In this document: piece after piece, positions 50,933 through 60,821 of the stretch
Layout of the letters: each line of letters starts with the position of its first letter
Position numbering within the stretch: position 1 is the stretch's first letter
Origin: Advenella kashmirensis W13003
GTDB taxonomy: Bacteria; Pseudomonadota; Gammaproteobacteria; Burkholderiales; Burkholderiaceae_B
NCBI RefSeq assembly: GCF_000506985.1
Contig: NZ_KI650979.1
Location: 1,364,710-1,428,709 of the forward strand
Reading direction: 5' to 3'
Length of the DNA stretch: 64,000 nt
The notes under the pieces: model-generated
The model's database searches: none
What the model was told of the DNA's origin: nothing
What the model saw: only the letters and a program-made list of their open reading frames with translations
Made by a program: the position numbers and the translations under genes

Positions 50933-52255
50933 GTGTTATTACAAATGAAATATTCACACATTGGCCGAGTGTGCCTGGGTATCAGCGCGGCATTTCTGAT
51001 GAACGCATCCGTTGCCCAGCAACAGGATGCCAAGTCAGCTTTGACATCGCTAAATGATTCCGCAGAAATCAAAAAACTCATGGACGCAATCAAGTCGGAT
51101 CACGATCGCACGATCCAGGAACTGCGCACCATCACCGAAATCGAAGCACCGCCGTTCAAGGAGCAAAAACGGGCAGAACATGTGCTGAACCGCTTCAAGG
51201 AAGTCGGGCTGACCGATGCCGCGATTGATTCTGCAGGCAACGTGGTGGGCATACGCAAGGGTAGCGGCAGCGGTCCGACCCTGGTGGTATCGGCGCATCT
51301 TGACACGGTATTTCCGGAAGGCACCGACGTCAAAGTGAAAGAACAGGACGGCAAGTTGCTGGCGCCCGGTATTGGCGATGATACACGGGGGCTGGCTGTG
51401 GTCATTTCCTGGATCAAGGCGTTGAACGAACAGAAAATCAAGACCGTAGGCGACATCATGTTTGTAGCCAATGTGGGCGAAGAAGGCCTGGGCAACCTGA
51501 AAGGCATGAAAGCCCTCTTCAAGGAGCATAAAAATATCGACGGTATGGTCGGACTGGAGCCCGGAGTAGGCGACAAGGTCCTGACCCAGGGTACGGGCAG
51601 CCATCGTTACGAAGTGTCGTTCAGCGGTCCGGGCGGACATAGTTTCGGCGCGTTCGGCAAAGTACCCAGCGCCATCCACGCCATGGGCCGGGCCATTGCC
51701 CATATTGGCGACGTGCAAGTGCCGACCGATCCGAAGACGACCTTTACGGTCGGTACGGTAGGCGGGGGCACTTCGGTGAACACCATCGCAGGTGATGCCA
51801 AAATGGCGGTCGATATTCGTTCCAACGATACAAAGTCACTGCTTGAGGCTGAACGCAATATCATGGCCGCAATCGACAAAGGCGTCGATGAAGAGAACAA
51901 GCGCTGGAAATCAGAGGCAAAAATCACATCTGAAGCCAAGCTGATCGGCGACCGGCCTGCCGGTACCACGCCAAAGGATAGTGCGATTGTGAAGGCGGCA
52001 CTGGAGTCTATTGCACTGGCCGGCGGCAAAGGCGAGACGCGCGCAGGAAGCACGGATGCCAACGTACCCATGAGTCTGAGCATTCCTGCAATTATCCTGG
52101 GTAGCGGTGGAAAATCAGGCGGATCGCATTCGCTGAAAGAGTGGTACGACCCCACTGATGCCTGGAAAGGGTCGCAGGTTGCCTTTACCACGGTGCTCTC
52201 ATTGGTAGGCGTGGAAGGCGTCAGCAAGCCTTTGCTTGAAAAGGCCGCAAAATAA
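50933..52255 (+). CDS. Exported M20-family metallopeptidase
   Basis: The 440-residue M20 peptidase has a signal peptide (GRVCLGISAAFLMNASVAQ). Active-site motifs are VVSAHLDTVFPEG (first metal His and Asp), GIGDDTRGLAV (bridging Asp), VANVGEEGLGN (catalytic Glu and metal Glu) and GGSHSLKEW near the end. The dimerisation domain is intact (GPGGHSFGAFGKVPSAIHAM). It likely trims peptides in the periplasm. The start is a GTG at 50933: AAGGAG sits 8 bp before it, whereas the next ATG is 20 bp away. The gene converges on the SsuD-like gene. Confidence 0.9.
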   Translation: MLLQMKYSHIGRVCLGISAAFLMNASVAQQQDAKSALTSLNDSAEIKKLMDAIKSDHDRTIQELRTITEIEAPPFKEQKRAEHVLNRFKEVGLTDAAIDSAGNVVGIRKGSGSGPTLVVSAHLDTVFPEGTDVKVKEQDGKLLAPGIGDDTRGLAVVISWIKALNEQKIKTVGDIMFVANVGEEGLGNLKGMKALFKEHKNIDGMVGLEPGVGDKVLTQGTGSHRYEVSFSGPGGHSFGAFGKVPSAIHAMGRAIAHIGDVQVPTDPKTTFTVGTVGGGTSVNTIAGDAKMAVDIRSNDTKSLLEAERNIMAAIDKGVDEENKRWKSEAKITSEAKLIGDRPAGTTPKDSAIVKAALESIALAGGKGETRAGSTDANVPMSLSIPAIILGSGGKSGGSHSLKEWYDPTDAWKGSQVAFTTVLSLVGVEGVSKPLLEKAAK

Positions 52256-52289
52256 AGGCCAGGACAGGAGGGGCTGCGGTCGCGGTGGT

Positions 52290-53444
52290 TCAGGCCTGGC
52301 GGCTGTCCTGCCCCAACAGGTGTGAGTCCGATGCGCGGCGATCGAAGGCGCCGCCCGTCTGAGCCTCTCCTTTCATGGTCACTGCCGCCTTTCCCAGCAG
52401 CGGAAAAGCCAGTTCGGCAAACCGGATCGCTTCTTCCAGATGAGGATATCCAGATAGCACAAACGTGTCGATACCCAGATCGGCATATTCCCGCAGTCTG
52501 TCGACAACCGTCTGAGGATCTCCGACCAGGGACGTACCTGCGCCGCCTCTGACCAGCCCTACGCCTGCCCACAGATTGGGTGCCACTTCCAGCCTGTCGC
52601 GGCGTCCCCCATGCAGTGCGGCCATACGTTGCTGGCCCACGGAATCCATTTGGGCGTAGTTTTGCCGGGCACGTTCGATATCGTCGTCGGTGACGTGGCT
52701 GATCAACCGGTCGGCGTCGGCCCATGCCTGTTCTGCGGTTTCGCGCACAATTACATGGACCCGCAAGCCGAATCGGACTGTTCGTCCATATTTTGCAGCC
52801 CGCTCCCTGACATCCGCTATTTTTGCGGCGACGGCCGCTGGCGGTTCGCCCCAGGTCAAATAGGCGTCAACATGTCGCGCGGCCAGTTCATGCGCGGCGT
52901 CCGACGACCCGCCGAAATAAAGAGGCGGCCAGGGCCTTTGGACAGGGGCGTGATAGTTGCGGCTTTGCCTGACCGTCAGATATTTACCACTGAAATCGAC
53001 GGTCTCGCCCGACAGCAGCTTCTTCCATATCTGCAGATATTCGTCTGCCGCTTCGTAACGCTGGTCATGCGCCAACCGCACACCATCTGCTGCCAGTTCT
53101 GCGGCATCGCCGCCCGGCACTACGTTCAGCAGCAAACGGCCATGCAACGCCTGGTCCAGTGTTGCTGCTTGCCGCGCGGAAGGGGCCGGCCCGCCCAGCG
53201 ATGTCCGCAAGGCCACCAGCAGCTTGATTCTCTGTGTGACAGGAATCAGGCTGGCGGCGACCACCCATGGATCAAGACAGGCGCTGCCGGTGGGAATAAG
53301 CAATCCGTCATAGCCCAGATTTTCACTAGTGATTGCGATCTGGCGAAGGTATTCGTTCGTAGGATAGCGTCCAGAGTCGGAGGTGCCCAGATAGCGTGTG
53401 TCGCCGGAGGTGGGGAGAAACCAGAAAATATCGGGGTTCGTCAT
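52290..53444 (-). CDS. FMNH2-dependent alkanesulfonate monooxygenase, SsuD-type (copy 1)
   Basis: The 384-residue TIM-barrel monooxygenase starts [36 protein letters not shown]. It has the SsuD blocks [47 protein letters not shown] and [22 protein letters not shown]. SsuD enzymes split the C-S bond of alkanesulfonates to aldehyde and sulfite, using FMNH2 from an SsuE partner. The reductase gene lies 42 bp upstream on the same strand. The C-terminus carries an extra tail of about 20 residues. It is one of three SsuD-type genes in the locus. Confidence 0.88.
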   Translation of the reverse strand: MTNPDIFWFLPTSGDTRYLGTSDSGRYPTNEYLRQIAITSENLGYDGLLIPTGSACLDPWVVAASLIPVTQRIKLLVALRTSLGGPAPSARQAATLDQALHGRLLLNVVPGGDAAELAADGVRLAHDQRYEAADEYLQIWKKLLSGETVDFSGKYLTVRQSRNYHAPVQRPWPPLYFGGSSDAAHELAARHVDAYLTWGEPPAAVAAKIADVRERAAKYGRTVRFGLRVHVIVRETAEQAWADADRLISHVTDDDIERARQNYAQMDSVGQQRMAALHGGRRDRLEVAPNLWAGVGLVRGGAGTSLVGDPQTVVDRLREYADLGIDTFVLSGYPHLEEAIRFAELAFPLLGKAAVTMKGEAQTGGAFDRRASDSHLLGQDSRQA

Positions 53445-53486
53445 GCTTGAACTATCAGATAACAGCGCTGCCGGCTTTTCCCCCGC

Positions 53487-54068
53487 TTACGCGACGGCGC
53501 GTTCATCAAATCTATTATGTTGCTGACCAAGAACGCCGTGCAAGACCGGCGAGGCAAGGCTGGCCACCAGTTCAAGACGTGCGGTCAGTGCGTCACTGGC
53601 GATTCTGCCATTCTGGATCTCTTCCGAGGTGGCGTAGATACCGGCGGGCAGACTCAACGCATGGAAGAAGCCAAACAAGGTGCGCAGTTGATGATCAATG
53701 ACCAGACCGTGACGGGCACTGCCTCCGGTAGCGGCCAGGAGCACGGGTTTGCCGGTGAGCGCGTTCATATCGATCAGGTCAAATAAATGCTTGAAAAGAC
53801 CGGGCACCGAGCCGCGAAACACAGGAGCACCTACGATCAGAAAATCTGCCCTTTCAATTTGTCGCAACGCATGTGCAGCGACGGGCTCCAGAGCCTCTTT
53901 GGATAACGCCGTTCCGATGGAGGGCGCCAGATCGACAAGGTCAATAGATTCGGTCTCGATTGCGACATCGTTTGATATTTTCTGCGCCACTGCATCCAGC
54001 AGAATGCGGGTACGAGACGGACGATGCAGGCTTCCATTTACTACAACTGTGTTTAAAAAACGAGGCAT
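53487..54068 (-). CDS. ssuE: NAD(P)H-dependent FMN reductase, SsuE/MsuE-type
   Basis: The 193-residue flavodoxin-fold reductase has PRFLNTVVVNGSLHRPSRTRILLDAVAQKI at the phosphate loop and RADFLIVGAPVFRGSVPGLFKHLFDLIDMNALTGKPVLLAATGGS, typical of SsuE/MsuE. It supplies FMNH2 to SsuD enzymes. The ATG at 54068 begins the domain, whereas a longer frame to 54125 adds an unlikely leader. It is the first gene of a minus-strand pair with SsuD copy 1, divergent from ssuA over 207 bp. It is the only FMN reductase for all three monooxygenases in this window. Confidence 0.88.
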   Translation of the reverse strand: MPRFLNTVVVNGSLHRPSRTRILLDAVAQKISNDVAIETESIDLVDLAPSIGTALSKEALEPVAAHALRQIERADFLIVGAPVFRGSVPGLFKHLFDLIDMNALTGKPVLLAATGGSARHGLVIDHQLRTLFGFFHALSLPAGIYATSEEIQNGRIASDALTARLELVASLASPVLHGVLGQQHNRFDERAVA

Positions 54069-54275
54069 GCTGTTCTCGGAGTATTGAATATGAAAATAAA
54101 TACAGGGTTTATTACACCACCGCATGCAGTGAGTTCAAACAATCTAAATTGCATTTGTATATGCCGGAAAAAAAAGGAAATCCAGAATAAGCAAAATACA
54201 AATTGATATTGGAAGCATGGATCATCGCGTTGCTAAGATAAAAAGAAATCTTCATCAAAAACGGATTCCCGGTAC

Positions 54276-55241
54276 ATGAAAAAAAGCGCCTTCAATACCC
54301 GCAGATCTTCCTTGAAATTCCTGGCTTCAATGGGTGCATTGACCCTGGCACCGCTGCAGAAAGCGTGGGCGCAAAGCAGCACCAGGACGTTCCGTGTGGG
54401 TTGGCAGAAAGGTTCCAATATTGCCTTGCTCAGGGCGCGTGGCAACCTTGACGCGCGCCTGAAAAAAGAAGGTATTAATGTCCGGTGGATCGAATTTACT
54501 GCCGGTCCGCAGATGCTTGAAGGGCTGAATGTAGGCAGTATTGATTTTGCCTGCGTCGGTGAAACACCGCCCATATTCGCCCAGGCGGCCGGCGCCGACC
54601 TGGTTTATGTGGCAAGCGAGCCGCCCGCGCCCAAAGCAGAAAAAATCCTGGTGCAGAAAGACTCGACCCTCAAGTCATTCAAAGAGCTTAAAGGCAAGCG
54701 GGTAGCGCTCAATCGCGGCTCCAATGTTCATTACCTGCTGCTGAAGGTGCTGGAACGGGAAGGGCTGGCCTATAGCGATATCGAAGTGAAATATCTGCCG
54801 CCGGCGGATGCCCGTGCAGCGTTCGAAAGCGGTTCCATTGACGCCTGGGTTATCTGGGACCCGTTTGCGCAAGCCGCAATCGAACAGATCGGCGCGCGGG
54901 TCCTGGTGGCTGGGCACGACGAGGTGCATAACTACAACTTTTACCTTTCCACGGGTGCATACGCCAAGGCTCGTCCGGACGTGTTGAAATGGACGATAGA
55001 ACAGGTGGACATCACCAACAAGTGGACGCTGGCCCATTTTGATGAGGCGGCCGATATTCTGTCGCCGCAGATCGGATTGAGTCGGGAAATCACCCGTCAT
55101 GCCCTGGAAAACTACGCGTACGGTGTCGCATATATTACCGATGCGGTTGCCCGGAATCAGCAGAATATTGCGGATGCATTTTCATCCCAAAAACTGATAC
55201 CGCGCCCACTGGAGATCAAAAATGTTATCTGGCGTCCATGA
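54276..55241 (+). CDS. ssuA: Aliphatic sulfonate ABC binding protein (SsuA)
   Basis: The 321-residue exported protein has a leader SSLKFLASMGALTLAPLQKAWA. SsuA-type motifs FRVGWQKGSNIALLRARGNLDARLKKEGINVRWIEFTAGPQMLEGLNVGSIDFACVGETPPIFAQAAGADLVYVASEPPAPKAE and SIDAWVIWDPFAQAA are present. It binds sulfonates in the periplasm. Its stop overlaps the ssuC start by 20 bp. The gene starts a plus-strand unit ssuA-C-B-D-D and is divergent from the reductase gene. Confidence 0.93.
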   Translation: MKKSAFNTRRSSLKFLASMGALTLAPLQKAWAQSSTRTFRVGWQKGSNIALLRARGNLDARLKKEGINVRWIEFTAGPQMLEGLNVGSIDFACVGETPPIFAQAAGADLVYVASEPPAPKAEKILVQKDSTLKSFKELKGKRVALNRGSNVHYLLLKVLEREGLAYSDIEVKYLPPADARAAFESGSIDAWVIWDPFAQAAIEQIGARVLVAGHDEVHNYNFYLSTGAYAKARPDVLKWTIEQVDITNKWTLAHFDEAADILSPQIGLSREITRHALENYAYGVAYITDAVARNQQNIADAFSSQKLIPRPLEIKNVIWRP

Positions 55242-56064
55242 TCGGATCGAGGCCGATGTGGCGAACGAGCCCATTGTTGAGCTGGCGAGACGGTCGTTGT
55301 GGCAACGCGTCGCAGACAGCCGGCTGGCTCCCTGGCTGGTTCCGCTTGCTTTGCTCGCGTTATGGCAGGTTGCCGCATCGGCTGGCTGGCTTTCCACACG
55401 GGTGGCGCCATCGCCCGTCGCAGTCGTCCGGGCTGCATGGGAATTGATCCGCAGCGGCGAGATCTTTATGCATTTGTGGGCAAGTTTTGTACGTGCTTTG
55501 ATCGGTTTTCTGATCGGCGGTGTGATCGGGCTGGTGCTGGGTTTCCTGAACGGCGGCTTCAAAGTATGCGAACGCCTGCTTGATACGACTATTCAGATGG
55601 TGCGCAATGTACCGCATTTGTCGCTGATCCCTCTGGTCATTCTGTGGTTCGGCATCGACGAAGCAGGCAAGCTTTTCCTGGTTGCGCTGGGCACGCTGTT
55701 TCCTGTTTATCTGAATACGTTTCATGGCATTCGTTCTGTGGATCCCGCCTTGATCGAGATGGGGCGATCCTATGGACTGTCGAACTGGCAGTTGTTCAAA
55801 AAAGTCATTTTGCCCGGTGCCATGCCTGGCATTCTGGTTGGCGTCCGGTTTGCGCTGGGGTTCATGTGGCTCACGCTGATTGTTGCCGAAACGATCTCTG
55901 CCAGTAGTGGTATCGGCTATATGGCAATGACGGCTCGCGAATTCATGCAGACCGATATCGTGGTCGTGGCGATTTTGCTCTATGCCCTGCTGGGAAAACT
56001 GGCCGATACGGCGTCTCGTCTGCTTGAAAGGCGGTTACTGCGCTGGAACCCGGCATTTCAATGA
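55222..56064 (+). CDS. ssuC: Sulfonate ABC permease (SsuC)
   Basis: The 280-residue permease has about six membrane segments, QMVRNVPHLSLIPLVILWFGIDEAGKLFLVALG, and the EAA loop LIEMGRSYGLSNWQLFKKVILPGAMPGILVGVRFALGFMW. The start at 55222 is supported by GGAG with a 7-bp spacer, and the frame overlaps the end of ssuA. It forms the membrane channel with SsuB ATPases. Confidence 0.93.
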   Translation: MLSGVHDRIEADVANEPIVELARRSLWQRVADSRLAPWLVPLALLALWQVAASAGWLSTRVAPSPVAVVRAAWELIRSGEIFMHLWASFVRALIGFLIGGVIGLVLGFLNGGFKVCERLLDTTIQMVRNVPHLSLIPLVILWFGIDEAGKLFLVALGTLFPVYLNTFHGIRSVDPALIEMGRSYGLSNWQLFKKVILPGAMPGILVGVRFALGFMWLTLIVAETISASSGIGYMAMTAREFMQTDIVVVAILLYALLGKLADTASRLLERRLLRWNPAFQ

Positions 56065-56091
56065 TCATATTGATGGCAAAGGAATCACATC

Positions 56092-56865
56092 ATGGATACT
56101 CGGCAGCACACCAGCGGAATTGAACTGCGAATAGAGGGTGTGGGCAAACGCTACGGTACGCGGCAGGTATTGCAGGATGTCAATCTCAGTGTCGGGTCTT
56201 GCCGGTTCCTTGCAGTGGTCGGGCGCAGCGGCAGTGGCAAGAGCACGCTTCTGCGTTTGCTTGCCGGCCTGGATCGGCCGGATCAGGGTCGGCTATGGCT
56301 GGATGGCAGGGCGGTCGGCGACGCCAGGCCGGACACCCGCATCATGTATCAGGACGCGCGTCTGTTGCCCTGGCAGACAGTTGCAGATAACGTCGCGCTC
56401 GGTCTGAAGGGACGCCGCAGCGACATCCGCAGGATCGCCATTGAATCACTCGAGCAGGTGGGCTTGGCCGACCGCGCCGATGAATGGCCCTCCGTGCTGT
56501 CGGGTGGCCAGCGTCAGCGCGTTGCGCTTGCCCGCGCGCTTGCGCATCGCCCCCGCCTGCTTTTGCTGGATGAGCCACTGGGCGCGCTCGATGCCCTGAC
56601 ACGGATAGAAATGCAGCAACTGATCGAAACGCTCTGGAAAGATCACGGGTTTACTGCCGTGCTAGTAACGCATGATGTGGCGGAGGCCATCGCGTTGGCG
56701 GACCGAGTCATCCTGATCGATCAGAAACGAATCTCGTTCGATCTGGACATTGAACTGGCGCGCCCGCGTCTGCGGGGTGACGTAGCCTATGCGGATTTGG
56801 AAGGGCAGGTGCTATCCCGCCTGCTTGCCAGAGAGGTCGTCCCAGATGACGTACAGGTGGCGTAG
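56092..56865 (+). CDS. ssuB: Sulfonate ABC ATPase (SsuB)
   Basis: The 257-residue ATPase has Walker [10 protein letters not shown], the Q-loop region [24 protein letters not shown], signature [15 protein letters not shown] and Walker [14 protein letters not shown], with H-loop VTHDVAEAI. The [10 protein letters not shown] segment is characteristic of SsuB. It lies 27 bp after ssuC and 36 bp before the second SsuD gene. Confidence 0.94.
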   Translation: MDTRQHTSGIELRIEGVGKRYGTRQVLQDVNLSVGSCRFLAVVGRSGSGKSTLLRLLAGLDRPDQGRLWLDGRAVGDARPDTRIMYQDARLLPWQTVADNVALGLKGRRSDIRRIAIESLEQVGLADRADEWPSVLSGGQRQRVALARALAHRPRLLLLDEPLGALDALTRIEMQQLIETLWKDHGFTAVLVTHDVAEAIALADRVILIDQKRISFDLDIELARPRLRGDVAYADLEGQVLSRLLAREVVPDDVQVA

Positions 56866-56901
56866 GCGCCCGGTGTTTTCTTCAGGAGTAATCAATACAT
56901 C

Positions 56902-58011
56902 ATGGCTATAGAACTTAACTGGTACTTACCCAATCATGGCGATTTTCACGGCCTGACCAATAATCGACTGGGAGAATCGGCCAACAAAGTGCGGTCGAGC
57001 ACGCCCGCGTATCTTGAGTCAGTTGCCAGAGCGATTGAATACGCAGGATTCAATGCCGTGCTGATTCCGACAGGACCCACCTGCCATGACGGTTGGGTGG
57101 TAGCGGCTTCGCTGTCGCAGGTCACCACCCGTCTCAAATTTCTCGTTGCATTCCGTCCGGGTTTTGTTCTGCCCGCTGTCGCTGCACAAAGCGTACAGTC
57201 GCTGCAGCGGATCACCGGCAATCGCCTGCTGCTGAATGTGGTCACTGGCGGCGACTCCGCGGAGCAGCGAGGCTACGGTGATTTCCTGAATCATGACGAA
57301 CGTTATTCGCGCACGGCAGAGTTCCTGGATATCGTCAGACGGATATGGGCGGGTAAAAAATTTGATTATGAAGGACGGCACTTTCGTCTGCGAAATGCCG
57401 GCCTGCTTCGTCCCATCGACACACCACCACCGATCTATTTCGGAGGGGCTTCGGCCGCAGCCGAAGCGGTCGCCGCGCAATACAGCGATACGTATCTTTT
57501 CTGGGGTGAAACGCCGGATATGGTAGAAGAGCGGATCCGCCGCGCAGATGATCTGGCGGCCAGGCACGGTCGTCAATTGCGTTATGGCTATCGGGTACAC
57601 GTCATCTCCCGCGACACACCAGAGCAGGCCTGGGCCGAGGCAGACCGTCTGCTGCGCGAAGTGCCCAGGGAAATCATTGAAAAAGCACAGAAGCAATTGC
57701 AGGCCAGCGAGTCGGTCGGTCAGGCACGCATGCGAAGCCTGCGGCGCTCCAACACCTTCAACGATGTGCGTGACCTGGAGGTGTACCCGAATCTGTGGAC
57801 CGGTGTAGGGCTGGTGCGCGGCGGCGCAGGTACTGCCATCGTAGGCAGTCATGAGCAGGTGGCCGAGCGTATTGAACAACTGTATGAGTCAGGCGTTTCC
57901 AGCTTTATCCTGTCGGGCTATCCCAACCTGGAAGAAGCCTTGAATGTAGGGGAAGAAGTCGTCCCTTTGTTGCGCAGCACTGCGCCGCGACTGGCCGTAG
58001 CCAGCGCCTGA
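56902..58011 (+). CDS. ssuD: FMNH2-dependent alkanesulfonate monooxygenase SsuD (copy 2)
   Basis: The 369-residue monooxygenase starts AIELNWYLPNHGDFHGLTNNRLG and has LLNVVTGGDSAEQRGYGDFLNHDERYSRTAEFL, PPIYFGGASAAAEAVAAQ and [22 protein letters not shown]. It is followed 12 bp later by a third SsuD gene of similar length and clear similarity, so the pair looks like an old tandem duplication. The substrate range may differ between copies, for example in chain length. FMNH2 must come from the SsuE-type reductase. Confidence 0.92.
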   Translation: MAIELNWYLPNHGDFHGLTNNRLGESANKVRSSTPAYLESVARAIEYAGFNAVLIPTGPTCHDGWVVAASLSQVTTRLKFLVAFRPGFVLPAVAAQSVQSLQRITGNRLLLNVVTGGDSAEQRGYGDFLNHDERYSRTAEFLDIVRRIWAGKKFDYEGRHFRLRNAGLLRPIDTPPPIYFGGASAAAEAVAAQYSDTYLFWGETPDMVEERIRRADDLAARHGRQLRYGYRVHVISRDTPEQAWAEADRLLREVPREIIEKAQKQLQASESVGQARMRSLRRSNTFNDVRDLEVYPNLWTGVGLVRGGAGTAIVGSHEQVAERIEQLYESGVSSFILSGYPNLEEALNVGEEVVPLLRSTAPRLAVASA

Positions 58012-58023
58012 TAGAGGAAAAAC

Positions 58024-59115
58024 ATGAGCATTGAATTTAACTGGTTTTTGCCCACCAACGGGGACAGCCGTCATTTGACCGGCAACATCAGTACACCTCA
58101 ACTGCGCCCGTCTCATCTGACGCATCGCGAACCCGATGTGGATTATCTGATTCAGATTGCGCGCGCCGCCGAAGCGACCGGCTTCAACGCAGCCCTGATT
58201 CCGACGGGGGCCGCATGTGAGGACGCCTGGCTGATTGCCGCGGCTCTGGCCCAGCATACGGAAACACTCAAGTTTCTGGTGGCTTTCCGCCCGGGCCTGG
58301 AACTGCCTGCCTATGCGGCTCAGAAAGTGGCTGCCCTGCAGACATTTACCGATAACAGGGTGCTGTTGAACGTGGTAACGGGGGGAGATCAGGATCAGCA
58401 GGAGGCCTACGGAGATTTCCTGGACCATGACGAACGCTATTTGCGCACAGCCGAGTTCCTGCAAGTTGTCCGGCAGATATGGCAGGGTCCGGGCCAGGAG
58501 CATTCCGGCACTCATTATGACATTCGCAATGGCGGACTGACGCATCCGCTTGCCGTGCCGCCAGAGATTTATTTCGGCGGCGCTTCGCCTGCCGCAGAGA
58601 AAGTCGCTACCGGAGGGGCGGCAGATGTGTATCTGCTTTGGGGCGAGACTCCCGATATGGTGAACGAACGGTTGCAGCGTGTTCGCTCTCAGGCGCAGCA
58701 GCAGAATCGCACGCTGCGCTTCGGTCTGAGGATCCATGTGATTGCCCGCGAAACAGAAAGCCAGGCATGGGATGAAGCCGACCGATTATGGCGAGCGCTG
58801 TCGCCGGAAACGATCGTCAATGCGCAACGTGCCTTGCGAGCGAGCCAGTCTGTAGGGCAGGCCCGTATGCAGGAGTTGAACGATGGTACGCGCGGCAATT
58901 CCGCCAGGGATCTGGAAATTGCTCCTGGTCTGTGGTCAGGAATCGGTCTTGTTCGCGGCGGAGCCGGAACTGCACTGGTCGGCAGTTACCGGCAGGTCGC
59001 AGATGCGATCCGCAAATATCATGATCTGGGTATCGACACGTTTATTTTCTCGGGTTATGCAAACCTGGAAGAAGCCTGGCGTGTCGGTGAAAATGTGCTG
59101 CCGCGCGTTCAGTAG
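58024..59115 (+). CDS. ssuD: FMNH2-dependent alkanesulfonate monooxygenase SsuD (copy 3)
   Basis: The 363-residue monooxygenase starts SIEFNWFLPTNGDSRHLTGN and has LLNVVTGGDQDQQEAYGDFLDHDERYLRTAEFL, PEIYFGGASPAAEKVATGG and [26 protein letters not shown] precedes the ATG with a good spacer. It is more like copy 2 than copy 1 in the catalytic blocks. It ends the ssuA-C-B-D-D unit and converges on the second importer with only a 12-bp gap. Confidence 0.92.
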   Translation: MSIEFNWFLPTNGDSRHLTGNISTPQLRPSHLTHREPDVDYLIQIARAAEATGFNAALIPTGAACEDAWLIAAALAQHTETLKFLVAFRPGLELPAYAAQKVAALQTFTDNRVLLNVVTGGDQDQQEAYGDFLDHDERYLRTAEFLQVVRQIWQGPGQEHSGTHYDIRNGGLTHPLAVPPEIYFGGASPAAEKVATGGAADVYLLWGETPDMVNERLQRVRSQAQQQNRTLRFGLRIHVIARETESQAWDEADRLWRALSPETIVNAQRALRASQSVGQARMQELNDGTRGNSARDLEIAPGLWSGIGLVRGGAGTALVGSYRQVADAIRKYHDLGIDTFIFSGYANLEEAWRVGENVLPRVQ

Positions 59116-59127
59116 CGCGGCAGGATT

Positions 59128-59973
59128 TCAGGCGGCAGCCCGATGACGTGACGATTCGCCTGTCGCGTCACTTTTTTCTGTATCTATTTGTCCGGATACT
59201 GTATCGGCCAGGGGTTGCGCATCAATCGGGTCTGCGTTAACCCCCAGGCGTTGCAACAGATAGCGACGTATCCGCGCAATTTCATGTTCGCGTGCCTGAC
59301 TGTGTTCAGGTAACTCCACCGCAAGATCCAGGACCAGTTTGCCCTCATCCAGAATCAGGATGCGTTGCGCCAGATGAATCGCTTCGTCAACATCGTGGGT
59401 CACCAGAAGTACCGCTGGTTGGTGATGCTGGCACAACCTGCGCAGCAACGCGTGCATACGCAGGCGCGTCAACGCATCCAGTGCGCCAAAAGGCTCATCC
59501 GCCAGCAACAATGCGGGATTGCGAACCAGCGCGCGGGCCAGGGCAACGCGTTGTTGTTCGCCCCCGGATAATTCTCCGGGCCAGGAAAGCTCGCGGTTGG
59601 CCAATCCCACTTCCCGCAATGCCGTGGCTGCGCGGCCTTTGGCATTGGGACCGGTCAGGCCGAACGTGACATTGTCGATCAGGCGCTTCCAGGGTAACAG
59701 ACGAGCGTCCTGAAAGACGACGGACAATGACGAGGGTACGTGCAATTGACCCTCGCCCACAACATCGTGATCAAGCCCGGCCAGCGCCCTCAGGAACGTG
59801 CTTTTCCCCGAGCCGCTACGGCCCAGCAGCGCAACAAACTCGCCCTTGCGAATCTCCAGATCAATATCATTCAGGATCGTACGTATGCCGAACCTGCGCA
59901 CCAGGTGGCGCACCGACACTGCCGGCGTGTTCTCGGCGTTTGCCGTATTTAATCGTTCAGCGTTTTGCGCCAT
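59128..59973 (-). CDS. Second sulfonate-type ABC ATPase
   Basis: The 281-residue ATPase has Walker [32 protein letters not shown], signature [15 protein letters not shown] and Walker B LLLADEPFGALDA, with VTHDVDEAI. It is the SsuB/TauB type. The C-terminus is extended by about 50 residues with a polar tail. It overlaps the permease gene by 25 bp and is the last gene of the second importer unit. Confidence 0.92.
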   Translation of the reverse strand: MAQNAERLNTANAENTPAVSVRHLVRRFGIRTILNDIDLEIRKGEFVALLGRSGSGKSTFLRALAGLDHDVVGEGQLHVPSSLSVVFQDARLLPWKRLIDNVTFGLTGPNAKGRAATALREVGLANRELSWPGELSGGEQQRVALARALVRNPALLLADEPFGALDALTRLRMHALLRRLCQHHQPAVLLVTHDVDEAIHLAQRILILDEGKLVLDLAVELPEHSQAREHEIARIRRYLLQRLGVNADPIDAQPLADTVSGQIDTEKSDATGESSRHRAAA

Positions 59974-60821
59974 TTGAGTACCTTTTTCTGCAGTAAGCGG
60001 ACGAGACTGTCCGATGTCAGGCCAAGCAATGCATAAAGCGCCAGACCCACAACAATGATTTCGGTCTGGCCATAAGTGCGGGCCAGTTCAATCATGTAGC
60101 CGATGCCACTGGTTGAGTTGACTTGTTCGACCACCACCAGGGCGAGCCAGGAAGAGGTCACAGCGAAACGCAGGCCAAGCAAAAAGCCGGGGAGTGCGCC
60201 AGGCAGGACAACATGACGAATGAATTGGCCACGGGTCACGCCCAGCGTTTCAGACAGCTCGAGGTAGCGACTGTCTATACTGCGCAGACAATCGTGGGTC
60301 TGAATATAGATGGGAACAACGACAATCATCGCGATAGCCGTAATTTTCATTGATTCACCGATGCCCAGCCAGAGCATCAGCAAAGGAATCAGCGCCAGAC
60401 TGGGAATGGCGCGTTTGATCTGGACCGGACCATCGATGATGTATTCGCCGATGCGGCTTAACCCGGCGATGACGCCCATGACCACGCCAAACAGAACGCC
60501 CCAGAACAGACCCTGCAACGCCCTGAACAGCGATGTTTCAAAATTGCTCCAGAGACGGCCGGACTCGATGAGCTCTGCGGCAGTTTGCACCACCACCCAT
60601 GGTGGCGAGAGCGTGCGATGGTCGATGAACCCGGTCCAGGAACCTAGCGTCCATATGGTCAGCAGCAATAGCGGGCCGATTGCGCCGCCATAACGGATTT
60701 CCCTGCCTGGTCCCAGACGCGAGCGCCGTACGGCAGCCGCCGTGACGCCAGCGTTTGCGGCATGTGGTATTGCACGGGTTGTTGATGGGCCGGGATTGAG
60801 TGTTTGAGTTGATGAGTTCAT
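59949..60821 (-). CDS. Second sulfonate-type ABC permease
   Basis: The 290-residue permease has a leading cytoplasmic segment of about 45 residues, then about six membrane segments. IKRAIPSLALIPLLMLWLGIGESMKITAIAMIVVVPIYIQTHDCLRSID and the EAA loop LELSETLGVTRGQFIRHVVLPGALPGFLLGLRFAVTSSW are typical of the SsuC/TauC group. It is joined to the binding-protein gene by an ATGA overlap at 60818-60821. Confidence 0.92.
   Translation of the reverse strand: MNSSTQTLNPGPSTTRAIPHAANAGVTAAAVRRSRLGPGREIRYGGAIGPLLLLTIWTLGSWTGFIDHRTLSPPWVVVQTAAELIESGRLWSNFETSLFRALQGLFWGVLFGVVMGVIAGLSRIGEYIIDGPVQIKRAIPSLALIPLLMLWLGIGESMKITAIAMIVVVPIYIQTHDCLRSIDSRYLELSETLGVTRGQFIRHVVLPGALPGFLLGLRFAVTSSWLALVVVEQVNSTSGIGYMIELARTYGQTEIIVVGLALYALLGLTSDSLVRLLQKKVLKWRKTLND

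Noticed and set aside
52260-52310. CAGGACAG...CTGTCCTG inverted repeat between the M20 and SsuD genes as a terminator
   Set aside because: The loop is 35 bases, one arm lies inside the SsuD gene, and there is no T-run; evidence is too weak.
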